DNA of 64,000 nucleotides from Thiomonas intermedia (GTDB lineage: Bacteria > Pseudomonadota > Gammaproteobacteria > Burkholderiales > Burkholderiaceae_C), in the NCBI RefSeq assembly GCF_002028405.1, contig NZ_CP020046.1, forward strand, positions 62,001 through 126,000. Reading direction: 5' to 3'. The notes beneath the pieces were generated by a model, which was given only the letters and a program-made list of their open reading frames with translations, did no database searches and had not been told where the DNA came from. Both the position numbers and the translations under genes were made by a program. Shown here piece by piece: positions 1 to 9,784 of the stretch; position 1 is the stretch's first letter, and each line of letters begins with the position of its first letter.

Positions 1-362
1 CGTCCATCGATCAGGTGCTGGGTCGCCTGCGCGCCGTGGCCACGGGGCTATCGGAATCTTCCGATCTGCTGCAGCGCGAGAGCAGCGGCATCCGCGAGGA
101 GATCGGCGACGTGCTCGTCTCCCTGCAATTCCAGGATCGGGTCAGCCAGATACTCACCCACAGCCGCGACAGCCTCGACGCCCTGGTGGTCGAACTGCAG
201 AGCTATCAGTCCCGCCGCGCCGCAAGCCCCGATGCCCCGCTCGACGCGCCCGCCTTCATGCATCGCATCGCCAACGGCTACACCACGCAGGAGCAGCGCC
301 TCAACCACAGCGGCCAGTCCACCGTGGACGCGCAGGACGGCGGCGACATCACCTTTTTCTAA
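1..362 (+). CDS. C-terminal end of a methyl-accepting chemotaxis-type protein (5' truncated by window edge)
   Basis: The reading frame is open from the first bases and stops with TAA at 360-362. A GTG at 15 is in frame, but the frame continues upstream of it (Ser-Ile-Asp-Gln), so this is the tail of a longer gene. The visible part carries the helical stretch 'LVSLQFQDRVSQIL', common near the end of the signalling region of receptors in polar-flagellated proteobacteria, then a flexible tail ending in DITFF. It lies directly before cheY on the same strand, which fits a receptor leading the chemotaxis operon. The sensory part is outside the window, so its ligand cannot be guessed. Confidence 0.7.
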   Translation, partial: SIDQVLGRLRAVATGLSESSDLLQRESSGIREEIGDVLVSLQFQDRVSQILTHSRDSLDALVVELQSYQSRRAASPDAPLDAPAFMHRIANGYTTQEQRLNHSGQSTVDAQDGGDITFF

Positions 363-410
363 GACCGGCAAACCACTCCTCTCGTTCAACCCCTTTTTTT
401 GCACATTGCC

Positions 411-779
411 ATGGCCAAAACCATTCTCATCGTCGACGACTCCGCCTCCCTGCGCCAGGTGGTCAACATCGCCCTTGCCAGCGCGGGCTACGAAGTCATC
501 GAAGCCTGCGACGGCGTGGACGCCCTGACCAAGCTCGACGGACGCAAGATCCACCTCATCATCAGCGACGTGAACATGCCCAATATGGACGGCATCACCC
601 TGGTCAAGGAAATCAAGCAGAAGCCCGACTACAAGTTCACGCCCATCATCATGCTCACCACCGAGAGCCAGGATGACATGAAGGCGCAGGGCCAGGCAGC
701 CGGTGCCCGCGCCTGGGTAGTCAAGCCCTTCCAGCCCGCGCAGATGCTGGCCGCCGTGTCCAAGCTCATCGCGCCCTGA
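411..779 (+). CDS. cheY: CheY-type single-domain response regulator
   Basis: This 122-residue protein is one receiver domain with nothing attached. The acidic pocket is Asp9/Asp10, the phospho-acceptor is Asp53 (in 'LIISDVNMP'), and Thr83 and Lys105 complete the conserved set. In the family, the phosphorylated form leaves CheA and binds FliM/FliN to switch rotor direction. An upstream TTG at 399 would add four residues before 'MAKTILIVDD'; the ATG at 411 matches the normal family start and is preferred, although no strong Shine-Dalgarno is visible. It lies 38 bases before the STAS gene and is followed by cheA, which should phosphorylate it. Confidence 0.93.
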   Translation: MAKTILIVDDSASLRQVVNIALASAGYEVIEACDGVDALTKLDGRKIHLIISDVNMPNMDGITLVKEIKQKPDYKFTPIIMLTTESQDDMKAQGQAAGARAWVVKPFQPAQMLAAVSKLIAP

Positions 780-817
780 TCGCGCCTCACCGTCCCACGA
801 CCCCGCAGGAGATTTCA

Positions 818-1159
818 GTGGACATCCTCGAACACCAATCCGGCCCGGCCTGCAGCGTGGTGCTGCAGGGCGCGCTGGACATCTACGCCGCGGCCGACGT
901 GCGCGCCCGGCTGGCCGAGCTGATCGCCCAGCACCCGCTGGTCGAACTGCAGCTGGCCGCAATCGACGAGATCGACGCCTCGGGCGTGCAGATTCTCCTG
1001 GCGGCCAAGCAGCAGGCGAGCAATCTCGAACACAGCCTCAAGCTCAGCGCGCATAGCCCGGCCGTCATCGACGCGCTCGAACTCTGCGGTCTGCTGGCCT
1101 ATTTCGGCGACCCGGTGGTCGAGTTCGGCCACACCGCGCAATCCAAGGAGCAAGCATGA
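818..1159 (+). CDS. STAS-domain protein (anti-sigma-factor-antagonist type) in the chemotaxis operon
   Basis: The 113-residue protein is a single STAS domain. It has an N-terminal strand pattern 'SVVLQGALDIYAAADV' and the characteristic loop 'IDEIDASGVQIL', with Ser55 in the position phosphorylated in SpoIIAA-like proteins. The GTG start at 818 follows a clear AGGAGA ribosome site. The gene overlaps cheA by four bases (ATGA), so the two are translationally coupled. Family members work by protein-protein switching, usually with a partner kinase and phosphatase, but no such partners are visible here. Its job in this operon is unknown; an accessory role in CheA or array regulation is inference only. 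Confidence 0.8.
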   Translation: MDILEHQSGPACSVVLQGALDIYAAADVRARLAELIAQHPLVELQLAAIDEIDASGVQILLAAKQQASNLEHSLKLSAHSPAVIDALELCGLLAYFGDPVVEFGHTAQSKEQA

Positions 1160-3381
1160 GTTTCGAACAACAGATGCAGCAGGCCATGCGCTCCTTCATC
1201 GTCGAGGCGCAGGAGCTGCTCGAAAGCATGGAACAAGGCCTGATGGAGCTGGATCAGCCCCAGGCCGGCCCGGCGGCGCAGGACGATGGCGAGCGCATCA
1301 ACGCCCTCTTCCGTGGCGCTCACACCATCAAGGGCTCGGCCGGCCTGTTCGGCCTCGACGGCATCGTGCGCTTCACCCATCACCTGGAGAGTGTGCTCGA
1401 CCAGATGCGTGCGGGCAAACTTGCGGTCACCCCCGATCTGGTGGCCCTGCTGCTGCAGGGGCGCGACCATCTGGCGCAACTGATCGATCAGGTCGACAGC
1501 CAGGGCTCGTGCATCAGCGACACCCCGCAAGAGCAGACGCTGGTCGCGCGACTGCAGGCCGCACAGCAGCCCGGCGGCGCGCTGGTGGTCGCGGCTGAGG
1601 CGGTCGTCCCGGCCCCGGCGACGGAAGGCATCCCCCCCGTGACCGTGCTTGCGCAAGGGGCTGCCTTGACGGCGTCCTGGCACCTTTCGTTGCGCTTCGG
1701 CGCCGACAGTCTGCGCAACGGCATGGACCCGCTGGCTTTCATTCGCTATCTGCGCGGCCTGGGCGAAATCGTCGGGCTCGTGACCCTGACCGACGCCCTG
1801 CCTGCGCTGGACGTGATGGATGCCGAGACCAGCTACCTCGGCTTCGAGATCAATTTCAAGAGCGAGGCCAGCAAGGAGGACATCGCCTCGGTGTTCGAGT
1901 TCGTGCAGGAAGACAGCATCATCCGCATCCTGCCAGCGCACAGCCGCATTGCCGATTATGTGGAACTGATCCGCACCCTGCCCGAAGACGACCTCCGACT
2001 CGGAGACATCCTGGTACAGATCGGCACGCTCACGCAAAAGGAACTCGCCGACGCGCTCAACACCCAACAGGACGCCCAGGCGACGGGTTCCCCAGCATCG
2101 CCCCTGGGCGAGATTCTGGTTCGCGAGGGTGCGACCCATCAGCCCATCGTGCAGGCCGCGCTCGACAAGCAAAAGCTCGTGAAAGACAAGCGCAGCCGCG
2201 ACAACCAGATGCTGCGCGTGGCCGCCGACAAGCTCGATGCCCTCATCAATCTGGTGGGCGAACTCGTCATCGCCAGCGCCGGCAATGCCCTGCACGCCCA
2301 GAACGCCACGCAGCTCGAAGCCGCCGCCCAGATCACCCGCCTGGTCGAAGACATCCGCGAGCGGGCGCTGAAGCTGCGCATGGTCGAAATCGGCGAGACC
2401 TTCGCCCGCTTCCAGCGCGTGGTGCGCGACGTTTCGCGCGAGCTTGGCAAAGACATCGCCCTGGTCATCGAGGGTGCCGACACCGAGATGGACAAGACCC
2501 TGGTGGAGCGCATCGCCGATCCGCTGATGCATCTCGTGCGCAACTCCATGGACCACGGCATCGAGTCACCCGAAGTTCGCGTCGCGCGCGGCAAGCCGGC
2601 CCAGGGCACGCTCAAGCTCGCCGCCCGGCACGACTCGGGCAGCATTCTCATCACCGTGGCGGATGACGGCGGCGGCCTGAACCGCGAGCGCATTCTGGCC
2701 AAAGCCATCGAGCGCGGCCTGATCACGCCCGAAGGCGCCGCGGCCCTGCCCGATGCCGAGGTCTGGACCCTGATCTTCGAGCCCGGGTTCTCCACGGCCG
2801 ACGCCATCACCGACCTGTCAGGGCGCGGCGTGGGCATGGACGTGGTCAAACGCAATATCGAAGCCATTCGCGGCACCATCGACATCCAGAGCAGTGCCGG
2901 CATGGGCACGCAGATGCACCTGCGCCTGCCCCTGACGCTGGCCATCATCGACGGCTTCCTGGTCCAGGCCGCCAAGCGCACCTTCGTGCTGCCGCTCGAC
3001 GCCGTGATCGAGTGCATGGAGTTTGCGCCCGCGCAGCCGCAACAGGGCTATATCAATCTGCGCGGCGAGGTGCTGCCCCTGTTGCATCTGTGCCAGGCGC
3101 TGGGCCTGACGGACTCGGGCGATGAGGTCGAGAGCGCCCGCCGCAACGTTGTGGTCGCGCAGATCGGCGGGCAACGCGCGGGCATCGTCGTCGATGCGCT
3201 GCTCGGTGAATATCAGACGGTCATCAAACCGCTGGGCGCCTTGTTCGCCCACCTGCAAGGCATCAGCGGCTCCACCATTCTGGGCAACGGCGAAGTGGCG
3301 CTCATCCTCGACGCCGCCACCCTGATTGGCCGCGCCAGCCGCGGCGCGCAAGGCCGCACGGCACCCGCCCTGAACCATTGA
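1156..3381 (+). CDS. cheA: chemotaxis histidine kinase CheA with an MshEN-like central insert
   Basis: The 741-residue kinase takes signals from receptor-CheW arrays and phosphorylates CheY and CheB. Domains in order: HPt with phospho-His56 in 'AHTIKGSAG'; a P2-like region of about 170-270; an unusual segment of about 278-340 with two copies of a '[19 protein letters not shown] / GEILVREGA' motif resembling the N-terminal domain of type II secretion ATPases (MshEN, a c-di-GMP binder in some proteins); a dimerisation helix pair from about 352; an HATPase with N box '[12 protein letters not shown]' near 458 and G boxes 'DDGGG' and 'GRGVGMD'; and a CheW-like domain from about 607. All kinase motifs look intact. 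The start overlaps the STAS gene (ATGA). Confidence 0.95.
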   Translation: MSFEQQMQQAMRSFIVEAQELLESMEQGLMELDQPQAGPAAQDDGERINALFRGAHTIKGSAGLFGLDGIVRFTHHLESVLDQMRAGKLAVTPDLVALLLQGRDHLAQLIDQVDSQGSCISDTPQEQTLVARLQAAQQPGGALVVAAEAVVPAPATEGIPPVTVLAQGAALTASWHLSLRFGADSLRNGMDPLAFIRYLRGLGEIVGLVTLTDALPALDVMDAETSYLGFEINFKSEASKEDIASVFEFVQEDSIIRILPAHSRIADYVELIRTLPEDDLRLGDILVQIGTLTQKELADALNTQQDAQATGSPASPLGEILVREGATHQPIVQAALDKQKLVKDKRSRDNQMLRVAADKLDALINLVGELVIASAGNALHAQNATQLEAAAQITRLVEDIRERALKLRMVEIGETFARFQRVVRDVSRELGKDIALVIEGADTEMDKTLVERIADPLMHLVRNSMDHGIESPEVRVARGKPAQGTLKLAARHDSGSILITVADDGGGLNRERILAKAIERGLITPEGAAALPDAEVWTLIFEPGFSTADAITDLSGRGVGMDVVKRNIEAIRGTIDIQSSAGMGTQMHLRLPLTLAIIDGFLVQAAKRTFVLPLDAVIECMEFAPAQPQQGYINLRGEVLPLLHLCQALGLTDSGDEVESARRNVVVAQIGGQRAGIVVDALLGEYQTVIKPLGALFAHLQGISGSTILGNGEVALILDAATLIGRASRGAQGRTAPALNH

Positions 3382-3407
3382 CCCCTGTCCGGATAGAAAG
3401 AAACCTT

Positions 3408-5021
3408 ATGTTCAAGAATCTCCGCATCGGCAAGCGCCTTGGCCTGGCTTTCGGCCTGTTGATCGTTCTCCTGCTCGCCAACGCAGGTTTCGGTCTTTTT
3501 GAAGCGTCGCGCATTCAGGATCACATGCAGACAGTGGTGCACAACCGCGTGGCCAAGGAGCGCGCGGTCTCCACCATCGCCACCAGCAATCAGAACGCCA
3601 CTCGCATCGTGCTGCGCAGCCTGCTCGCCCAACAGTTCGGTGATGCGGACAAGGCGGCCATCGCCGAGCAGCGCGTCCACACCGAGGCGGCATTCAAGAC
3701 CATCGCCGACTTACACCCCACGCCCGAGCTACAGACCCGTCTCGATGCGCTCCGAGCCACCATTGTGAAAGGACGCGCAGCACAGCAATCTGCGGTGCAG
3801 GAGATGCAGCAGAACAACTTTGGCACCGCGGCAGCCGACTACCTCAAGTCCGGCCTGGTCGCCACGCAGCAAGTCCGCACGGAGGCCGCCTCCATCCAGA
3901 CCCTGTTGCGTGGGCAGACCGATGCGCTTTACGCCCAGAGCGTGGCCGATTACGCCACCGCCCGAAACGCCAGCCTGGGCCTGGCCGCACTGGCCCTGTT
4001 GCTCGCCGTCGTGGCCGCCGTGCTCATCACCCGCTCCATCACCCGCCCGTTGAGTGAAGCGGTGCACGCGGCGCAGCGTGTGGCGCAGGGCGATCTGTCG
4101 GTGCGGGTGGTGGCGCGGTCCAAGGATGAGACGGGCCAGCTGCTCGCCGCCATGGGGCAGATGGTGGCGCAGCTCACCTCGGTCATCGGCTCGGTGCGTT
4201 CCTCGGCCGAGCAGTTGCTCTCGGCCTCCACCCAGGTCTCGGCCACCTCGCAAAGCCTGTCTCAGTCGTCCTCGGAGCAGGCGGCCTCGGTGGAGGAAAC
4301 CTCCGCCACGCTGGAGCAGGCCACGGCCTCGATCCGCCAGAACGCGGACAACGCCCGTCTCACGGATGCGATGGCGCAGCAGGCGGCCTCGCAGGCCCAG
4401 GAGGGCGGCGCCGCGGTGCAGGGCACGGTCTCGGCCATGCAGAGCATCGCTGAGCGCATCTCGATCATCGATGACATCGCCTATCAGACCAATATGCTCG
4501 CGCTCAATGCGGCCATCGAAGCCGCTCGCGCCGGGGAGCATGGCAAGGGCTTTGCGGTGGTGGCCGCGGAGGTGCGCAAGCTCGCCGAGCGCAGTCAGGT
4601 CGCGGCCAAGGAGATCGGCGATCTGGCCACCTCCACGGTCAAGCAGGCCGATGCCGCGGGCTCGCTGATCGCGCAGATGGCCCCGGCCATCTCCAAGACC
4701 TCCGATCTGGTGCAGGAGATCACCGCGGCTTCCGAGGAACAGTCCACGGGCATGCAGCAGATCAATCAGGCCGTCGCCCAGCTCTCGGCCGTCACCCAGC
4801 AAAATGCCTCGGCCTCCGAAGAACTCGCCGCTACCGCCGAGGAAATGAATGCGCAGGCCACGGCGCTGCAGGAAAGCATGGCGGTCTTCCGCACCACAGC
4901 GGAACATCCCGCGCCGCAAGCCACTCAGCAAACCGCGCAGCGCCCCCGCAAGCAGCCGCCTCGGTCGGCCGAAGTCATGCCGACCTCTGCGGGCCTGACC
5001 CCCGAATTCGTGAAGTTCTGA
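3408..5021 (+). CDS. methyl-accepting chemotaxis protein (first of three module-sharing receptors)
   Basis: A 537-residue receptor: N-terminal TM segment (about 13-30), a periplasmic helical domain of four-helix-bundle type (about 35-185), a second TM (about 190-212), HAMP, then the cytoplasmic signalling hairpin with '[31 protein letters not shown]'-type core. The C-terminus is a flexible tail ending EFVKF, an aromatic-x-x-Phe ending like the CheR/CheB tether pentapeptides of other bacteria. The ATG at 3408 begins '[16 protein letters not shown]'; the upstream in-frame TTG at 3378 overlaps the cheA stop but lacks support. From 4031 to 4873 the DNA is nearly identical to two other receptors in this operon, while the sensor half is unrelated. 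Confidence 0.93.
   Translation: MFKNLRIGKRLGLAFGLLIVLLLANAGFGLFEASRIQDHMQTVVHNRVAKERAVSTIATSNQNATRIVLRSLLAQQFGDADKAAIAEQRVHTEAAFKTIADLHPTPELQTRLDALRATIVKGRAAQQSAVQEMQQNNFGTAAADYLKSGLVATQQVRTEAASIQTLLRGQTDALYAQSVADYATARNASLGLAALALLLAVVAAVLITRSITRPLSEAVHAAQRVAQGDLSVRVVARSKDETGQLLAAMGQMVAQLTSVIGSVRSSAEQLLSASTQVSATSQSLSQSSSEQAASVEETSATLEQATASIRQNADNARLTDAMAQQAASQAQEGGAAVQGTVSAMQSIAERISIIDDIAYQTNMLALNAAIEAARAGEHGKGFAVVAAEVRKLAERSQVAAKEIGDLATSTVKQADAAGSLIAQMAPAISKTSDLVQEITAASEEQSTGMQQINQAVAQLSAVTQQNASASEELAATAEEMNAQATALQESMAVFRTTAEHPAPQATQQTAQRPRKQPPRSAEVMPTSAGLTPEFVKF
4031..4873 (+). repeat. receptor HAMP/signalling module, copy 1 of 3
   Basis: This 843-bp segment recurs at 8166-9008 at near-identity, and its first 827 bases recur at 16290-17116. 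Only scattered single-base differences are visible by eye. The similarity begins abruptly at the end of the second TM segment and stops in the tail after 'EEMNAQ'. That pattern suggests gene conversion or repeated module exchange rather than simple duplication of whole genes. Confidence 0.9.
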
Positions 5022-5041
5022 CGCCTTTCGGATCCCGCAAC

Positions 5042-7411
5042 GTGAGCACCCTGCCCGCCTCGCTCGACGCCACACCACACAGCGCAGCCAAGCCGCTGCG
5101 CGTGGATGCGCTGCGCGGCCTGATCATTGCGGCGAGCTGGATGATCGCAGCGCAGATGACGGTGCAGTGGTTCCACATCGGCCCGCTGCCGTTCTCCATC
5201 ATCTGGCCAGCCAATGGCATGGCCTACGGCTTCGTGGCGGTCTATGGCGTAGCCGCCGTGGCACCCGCGGCACTGGGCGTGCTGGTCTGGAATCTGGCGG
5301 TTCAACAGCAGCCTCTTGTCGACGGGTTGTTGGGCACCCTGAGTTTCTGTCTTTCCATGCTCCTGGCCGCCTGGGCACTGCGCCGCCTGCGCAGTGCGCC
5401 AGACGACAACCGCACCGCCGTGCGCGACGCCCTGCAGTACTACGGCATTCTGATTGGGCTTTGCATCCCCATCGACCTTGCCCTGGGCATTGCGCAGTAC
5501 TCGCAAACCCAGGTCTGGAACGCGCTGTCCCTGCACAATCTGCTGTTCATCTATGGGCTTTCCGCCGCGTTTGGCGTGTTGTTTTTCACCCGACTGACCG
5601 AACTCACCATTCGAAATGTCGAGGCACGACTGATGAACGCGTCCGGGTTCGCACCCCGCCCTGCCGGTCGTCGCCCCACCGCGCTGCGCTCCTTCGAGGC
5701 GGTCCGGCGATTTTTCGAATGCACCAGCTCCACACAGCGGCGACAGGCGGCGGCGCTGTGGTTGGTCGTCTGGGCCTCGTTCACCCTGGCCTGCGCCGTA
5801 CTCATCGAACATGGCGAATTTACCTACGGCAATGCGCTGCGCTACCTGAGCTTTCTGCTCCTGGCCATCGTGGTGTTTCGATTCAGCTCCGGGTTTGCCC
5901 ATCTGGGTCTGATGCTCACCGGCGTTGCGCAGATCGCGCTGGCCCAGCAAGCGCTCGGAGACAGCACTTCCGTCGTTCAATATTGGGCCGATCAAGCCGT
6001 GATGGTCGCCGTGTTTGGCGTGATCAGTCTGCTGGGCATTGCGACGATCGCGGAGCAGCGCTGGGCGCAGCGTCAACTCGCCCGGCAGGCGCACGAAGAC
6101 CTGCTGACCGGGCTGCTCAACGACCGTGGCTATGCCCGCGCCATCGAGAACACCCGCCCACGTCCCTCTGCGCATCTGCTGGCCATCGAGGTGATGCAAC
6201 TTGGCGCCATTGAAGAGCTCGTCGGGCTGGCCCACCGGCAGGAGGTGGAACGCGCAGTGGCCTTGTCGCTGCAAGAGGTCTGCAACGACGACTGCAGCCT
6301 GGCCCGCCCCCATGACGGCTACTTCACCCTGGTGGCCCCGACACGGGAGCAGGCCCGGCAGTTGGCCGAGCACGTCTGGAAGTCGCTCGATGGCCGACGC
6401 TTCCAGTTCGAAGAGCACGGCGTGTGGCTGCACGTTGCCATTGGCGCGGTGCCGCTGCGACCAGAGCTGGCGGCCAGCGAACAAATGGCGCTGCTGGCAC
6501 TGGCCACTCAGGTGGCGGGCGACCGATTCGACCACCGCATTCACTTCTCACACGAGGAGGGCGAATCGCTCATCGAGGAACGGCGGGCGCAGCGCCGCGT
6601 CATCAGCCTGATGGAGACCGCCCTGCACGCAGCGCCCTGGGAGAATGCCCTGCCGGAAAACGGCGGCATCAGCGGCTTTCAACTCTTTGCTCAACCCATC
6701 GTCGATCTGCACGATGCGAGCCTCATCTCCTTCGAGGTCCTGCTGCGCTGGCGGGTGGACGGCGAACTGCGGGCCCCGGCCACATTTCTGCCCCTTGCCG
6801 AACGCCATGGGCTGATGCCAGCGATAGACCGCTGGGTGCTCAACCACACCTTGCGTCAACTGGCGTTGTACCCGGCGGCGCTGGCCCATATCGGCAAGGT
6901 ATCGATCAATCTGTCGGGTTCCAGCCTATCGGACGTGCAGCTTCTCGGCGATCTGCGGGCAGCGGTGCTGTCGAGCGGCATCGCCGCGGACAGGCTGTGC
7001 TTTGAAATCACCGAAACCATGGCCATTCCCAATCCCGACAAGGCACTTGCCCTGCTGCGCGGGCTTCGCGAGATGGGCTGCGCGGTTTCTCTGGATGATT
7101 TCGGCACTGGGCTGGCCAGTTTCGCCTATCTCAAGGCATTCCCCTTCGACATGCTCAAGATCGATGGCCTGTTCATCAAGAATCTGGCTCGCTCACCGCA
7201 GGATCAGACCATGGTCGCAGCCATCTGCGCCGTGGCCCGCAGCATGGGCCTGCGTACCGTGGCCGAATTCGTGGAAGACGCTGCCACCATCGACATGCTG
7301 CGCCACCACGGCGTGGATGCTGTTCAAGGCTATGGCGTGGGGAGACCCGAACCGTTGATGACGGCGCTGGCGAATCTGTCCAACACATCGAGTCCGACGC
7401 ATGACGCTTGA
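5042..7411 (+). CDS. MASE1-type membrane protein with degenerate GGDEF and an EAL phosphodiesterase domain
   Basis: A 789-residue protein. About 20-330 holds many hydrophobic segments resembling a MASE1 sensory domain; about 350-500 is a diguanylate-cyclase fold that keeps 'DLLTGLLND' but has 'HDGYF' where GGDEF should be, so cyclase activity is unlikely; about 545-780 is an EAL domain with 'FEVLLRW' for EAL-LLRW, 'ETMA', 'DDFGTG' and '[11 protein letters not shown]'. The metal and catalytic residues seem retained, so c-di-GMP hydrolysis is likely, though the canonical Ala of EAL is Val. The GTG at 5042 is chosen because it sits 20 bases after the receptor stop; the N-terminus is not certain. 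It probably links array or membrane signals to local c-di-GMP. Confidence 0.87.
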   Translation: MSTLPASLDATPHSAAKPLRVDALRGLIIAASWMIAAQMTVQWFHIGPLPFSIIWPANGMAYGFVAVYGVAAVAPAALGVLVWNLAVQQQPLVDGLLGTLSFCLSMLLAAWALRRLRSAPDDNRTAVRDALQYYGILIGLCIPIDLALGIAQYSQTQVWNALSLHNLLFIYGLSAAFGVLFFTRLTELTIRNVEARLMNASGFAPRPAGRRPTALRSFEAVRRFFECTSSTQRRQAAALWLVVWASFTLACAVLIEHGEFTYGNALRYLSFLLLAIVVFRFSSGFAHLGLMLTGVAQIALAQQALGDSTSVVQYWADQAVMVAVFGVISLLGIATIAEQRWAQRQLARQAHEDLLTGLLNDRGYARAIENTRPRPSAHLLAIEVMQLGAIEELVGLAHRQEVERAVALSLQEVCNDDCSLARPHDGYFTLVAPTREQARQLAEHVWKSLDGRRFQFEEHGVWLHVAIGAVPLRPELAASEQMALLALATQVAGDRFDHRIHFSHEEGESLIEERRAQRRVISLMETALHAAPWENALPENGGISGFQLFAQPIVDLHDASLISFEVLLRWRVDGELRAPATFLPLAERHGLMPAIDRWVLNHTLRQLALYPAALAHIGKVSINLSGSSLSDVQLLGDLRAAVLSSGIAADRLCFEITETMAIPNPDKALALLRGLREMGCAVSLDDFGTGLASFAYLKAFPFDMLKIDGLFIKNLARSPQDQTMVAAICAVARSMGLRTVAEFVEDAATIDMLRHHGVDAVQGYGVGRPEPLMTALANLSNTSSPTHDA

Positions 7412-7536
7412 AGCCCCTGCCCTCAACGCCGCGTGTGCGCGCCGGACACGGTCCGCCAACCCGGAGCCGACCTTGTGACCCGCCAGGCCGTCGCCTGCAC
7501 GCCTCCTCCATCCACCGACACCTCTTCATCAATGCC

Positions 7537-9150
7537 ATGAACGCCCTGTTTCAGAACCTCAGAATCCGCACCAAGATGTCCCTGTCCTCAGGTCTGGTGT
7601 TCCTCCTTTTCATCGTGGCGATGGGTGTCAGCCTGACGGGCATGATGCGCATCCAGGGCGAGTTCGACAGCTACATCCACAACGATGTGGCCTACGAGCA
7701 CAATCTGCAGGAGATGTATGCCCAGGGTCTGCAATCAGGCCAGGCCCTTCGCAATGTGGTGCTCGACCCCACCAACCAACAGAGCTACACCAACCTCCAG
7801 GCGGCGCAGGTCGAATTCGATGCCGCCCTGCAAAAGGCGCAGAAGATGACCGCCAACGACCCGGTGCAAAGCAGAGCCCTGGCTGAAATCGCCAAGTTGA
7901 GGCAGGCGCAGGTCGCGGTGTTTCCCCACGTGATCTCGGTCGCCAAAGAAGATCAGATGGGCGCATCGATAGTCATCAGCAAGGAAGAGACCCCGCTGTG
8001 GCGCCAGGTCAGAAAGCAGATTCTCAATCTCGTCGCCCAACAGCGCGCCAAGGGCAAACAGACCCAGGCCGAGGTTGACCGCATGGCCACTTCGGCCTGG
8101 ACCTGGGGTGCCGTGGGGGGGTCTATCGCGCTGGTTCTGGGCATCGTGTTCACCGCGCTGCAAATCCGCTCCATCACCCGCCCGTTGAGTGAAGCGGTGC
8201 ACGCGGTGCAGCGTGTGGCGCAGGGCGATCTGTCGGTGCGGGTGGTGGCGCGGTCCAAGGATGAGACGGGTCAGCTGCTCGCCGCCATGGGGCAGATGGT
8301 GGCGCAGCTCACCTCGGTCATCGGCTCGGTGCGTTCCTCGGCCGAGCAGTTGCTCTCGGCCTCCACCCAGGTCTCGGCCACCTCGCAGAGCCTGTCTCAG
8401 TCGTCCTCGGAGCAGGCGGCCTCGGTGGAGGAAACCTCCGCCACGCTGGAGCAGGCCACGGCCTCGATCCGCCAGAACGCGGACAACGCCCGTCTCACCG
8501 ATGCGATGGCGCAGCAGGCGGCCTCGCAGGCCCAGGAGGGCGGCGCTGCGGTGCAGGGCACGGTCTCGGCCATGCAGAGCATCGCCGAGCGCATCTCGAT
8601 CATCGATGACATCGCCTATCAGACCAATATGCTCGCGCTCAATGCGGCCATCGAGGCCGCGCGCGCCGGGGAGCATGGCAAGGGCTTTGCGGTGGTGGCC
8701 GCGGAGGTGCGCAAGCTCGCCGAGCGCAGTCAGGTCGCGGCCAAGGAGATCGGCGATCTGGCCACCTCCACGGTCAAGCAGGCCGATGCCGCAGGCTCGC
8801 TGATCGCGCAGATGGCCCCGGCCATCTCCAAGACCTCCGATCTGGTCCAGGAAATCACCGCGGCTTCCGAGGAACAGTCCACGGGCATGCAGCAGATCAA
8901 TCAGGCCGTCGCCCAGCTCTCGGCCGTCACCCAGCAAAATGCCTCAGCCTCCGAAGAACTCGCCGCTACCGCCGAGGAAATGAATGCGCAGGCCACGGCG
9001 CTGCAGGATCTGATCGGCCAGTTCAAGATCGAGGCAGGGAGCCGCCCTGCTGCACCGTCCCCCTTGTCGCCCGCACCAACCCGCCGACCTCCTGTGATGT
9101 CGAGCCCGACCCTGGCTGCCGCTGGCACAGGCGATTTCGTCAAATTCTGA
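7537..9150 (+). CDS. methyl-accepting chemotaxis protein (second module-sharing receptor)
   Basis: A 537-residue receptor with TM1 at about 17-37, a helical periplasmic domain, TM2 at about 188-210, HAMP and the signalling hairpin. The sensor half differs from the other two receptors, while the part from 8166 to 9008 is almost the same DNA. The tail ends DFVKF, again an aromatic-x-x-Phe terminus that could tether CheR or CheB. The frame is open from a TTG at 7408 that overlaps the previous stop, but the intervening residues look like noise; the ATG at 7537 ('[16 protein letters not shown]') gives the normal cytoplasmic N-terminus. No promoter is evident in the 125-base gap before it. It lies 26 bases before cheW. 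Confidence 0.92.
   Translation: MNALFQNLRIRTKMSLSSGLVFLLFIVAMGVSLTGMMRIQGEFDSYIHNDVAYEHNLQEMYAQGLQSGQALRNVVLDPTNQQSYTNLQAAQVEFDAALQKAQKMTANDPVQSRALAEIAKLRQAQVAVFPHVISVAKEDQMGASIVISKEETPLWRQVRKQILNLVAQQRAKGKQTQAEVDRMATSAWTWGAVGGSIALVLGIVFTALQIRSITRPLSEAVHAVQRVAQGDLSVRVVARSKDETGQLLAAMGQMVAQLTSVIGSVRSSAEQLLSASTQVSATSQSLSQSSSEQAASVEETSATLEQATASIRQNADNARLTDAMAQQAASQAQEGGAAVQGTVSAMQSIAERISIIDDIAYQTNMLALNAAIEAARAGEHGKGFAVVAAEVRKLAERSQVAAKEIGDLATSTVKQADAAGSLIAQMAPAISKTSDLVQEITAASEEQSTGMQQINQAVAQLSAVTQQNASASEELAATAEEMNAQATALQDLIGQFKIEAGSRPAAPSPLSPAPTRRPPVMSSPTLAAAGTGDFVKF
8166..9008 (+). repeat. receptor HAMP/signalling module, copy 2 of 3
   Basis: Near-identical at the DNA level to 4031-4873 and, over the first 827 bases, to 16290-17116. 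Differences are mostly third-position changes such as gcc/gct. Confidence 0.9.
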
Positions 9151-9176
9151 TTCCCCCATTTTCCGAGGAGCCCTCC

Positions 9177-9716
9177 ATGACCACCGCTCTAGCCCATCCG
9201 TCTCAAGTCAATCCGCTGCAACTCATTGGCAATGCTCAGCCCACCAGCGGCCAGTACCTGACCTTCACCCTGCAAAACGAGATCTACGGCCTCGACATCC
9301 TGCGGGTACGTGAAATTCTGGAATACAGCCGGCCGACTACCGTGCCGATGATGCCGGCCTTCGTGCACGGCGTGATCAATCTGCGCGGCAATGTGGTGCC
9401 GGTGATCGACCTGGCGCAGCGCTTTGGCCGCGCGCCCACCGCCCTGCAGGCCCGGACCTGCATCGTCATCATCGAAATCGAAGGCGAAGACGGGCCGCTG
9501 GCCATTGGCGTGCTGGTCGATGCCGTGAACGCCGTGCTCGACATGGAAGCCGAGCAGATCGAGCCGCCCCCCAGCTTCGGCACCGGGCTCAAACAAGAGT
9601 TCATCCGCGGCATGGCGCGCACCGAGGCCGGCTTCATCATCCTGCTCGATGTCGGCCGCGTGCTGTCGGTGGAAGACATGGCGGGATTGGCCCAGGTGGC
9701 CGGCTCGAATGTCTGA
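9177..9716 (+). CDS. cheW: chemotaxis adaptor CheW
   Basis: The 179-residue protein is one CheW domain: 'QYLTFTLQNEIYGLDILRVREILEY', then 'VPMMPAFVHGVINLRGNVVPVIDLAQRFG' and 'IVIIEIEGEDGPLAIGVLVDAVNAVLDM'. The NLRG and VPVIDL motifs are the family hallmarks. CheW bridges receptors and CheA in the array. The ATG at 9177 follows an excellent ribosome site (CGAGGAGCC at 9163-9171). It sits between the second receptor and the large PAS-EAL gene, in the same direction. The protein is ordinary in sequence, unlike the divergent CheW-like protein encoded at 40022-40567. Confidence 0.96.
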   Translation: MTTALAHPSQVNPLQLIGNAQPTSGQYLTFTLQNEIYGLDILRVREILEYSRPTTVPMMPAFVHGVINLRGNVVPVIDLAQRFGRAPTALQARTCIVIIEIEGEDGPLAIGVLVDAVNAVLDMEAEQIEPPPSFGTGLKQEFIRGMARTEAGFIILLDVGRVLSVEDMAGLAQVAGSNV

Positions 9717-9784
9717 GGCCATCGGGCGCTGACGCTGTGTCCGGAGCTCAGTGCCCACAGCTGCTCCAATGACCTATTTCCCAA

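Noticed and set aside
7408-7536. TTG at 7408 as start of the second receptor
   Set aside because: The 43 extra residues have no receptor-like character, and a TTG overlapping the previous stop is less likely than the ATG at 7537 directly before the TM segment.
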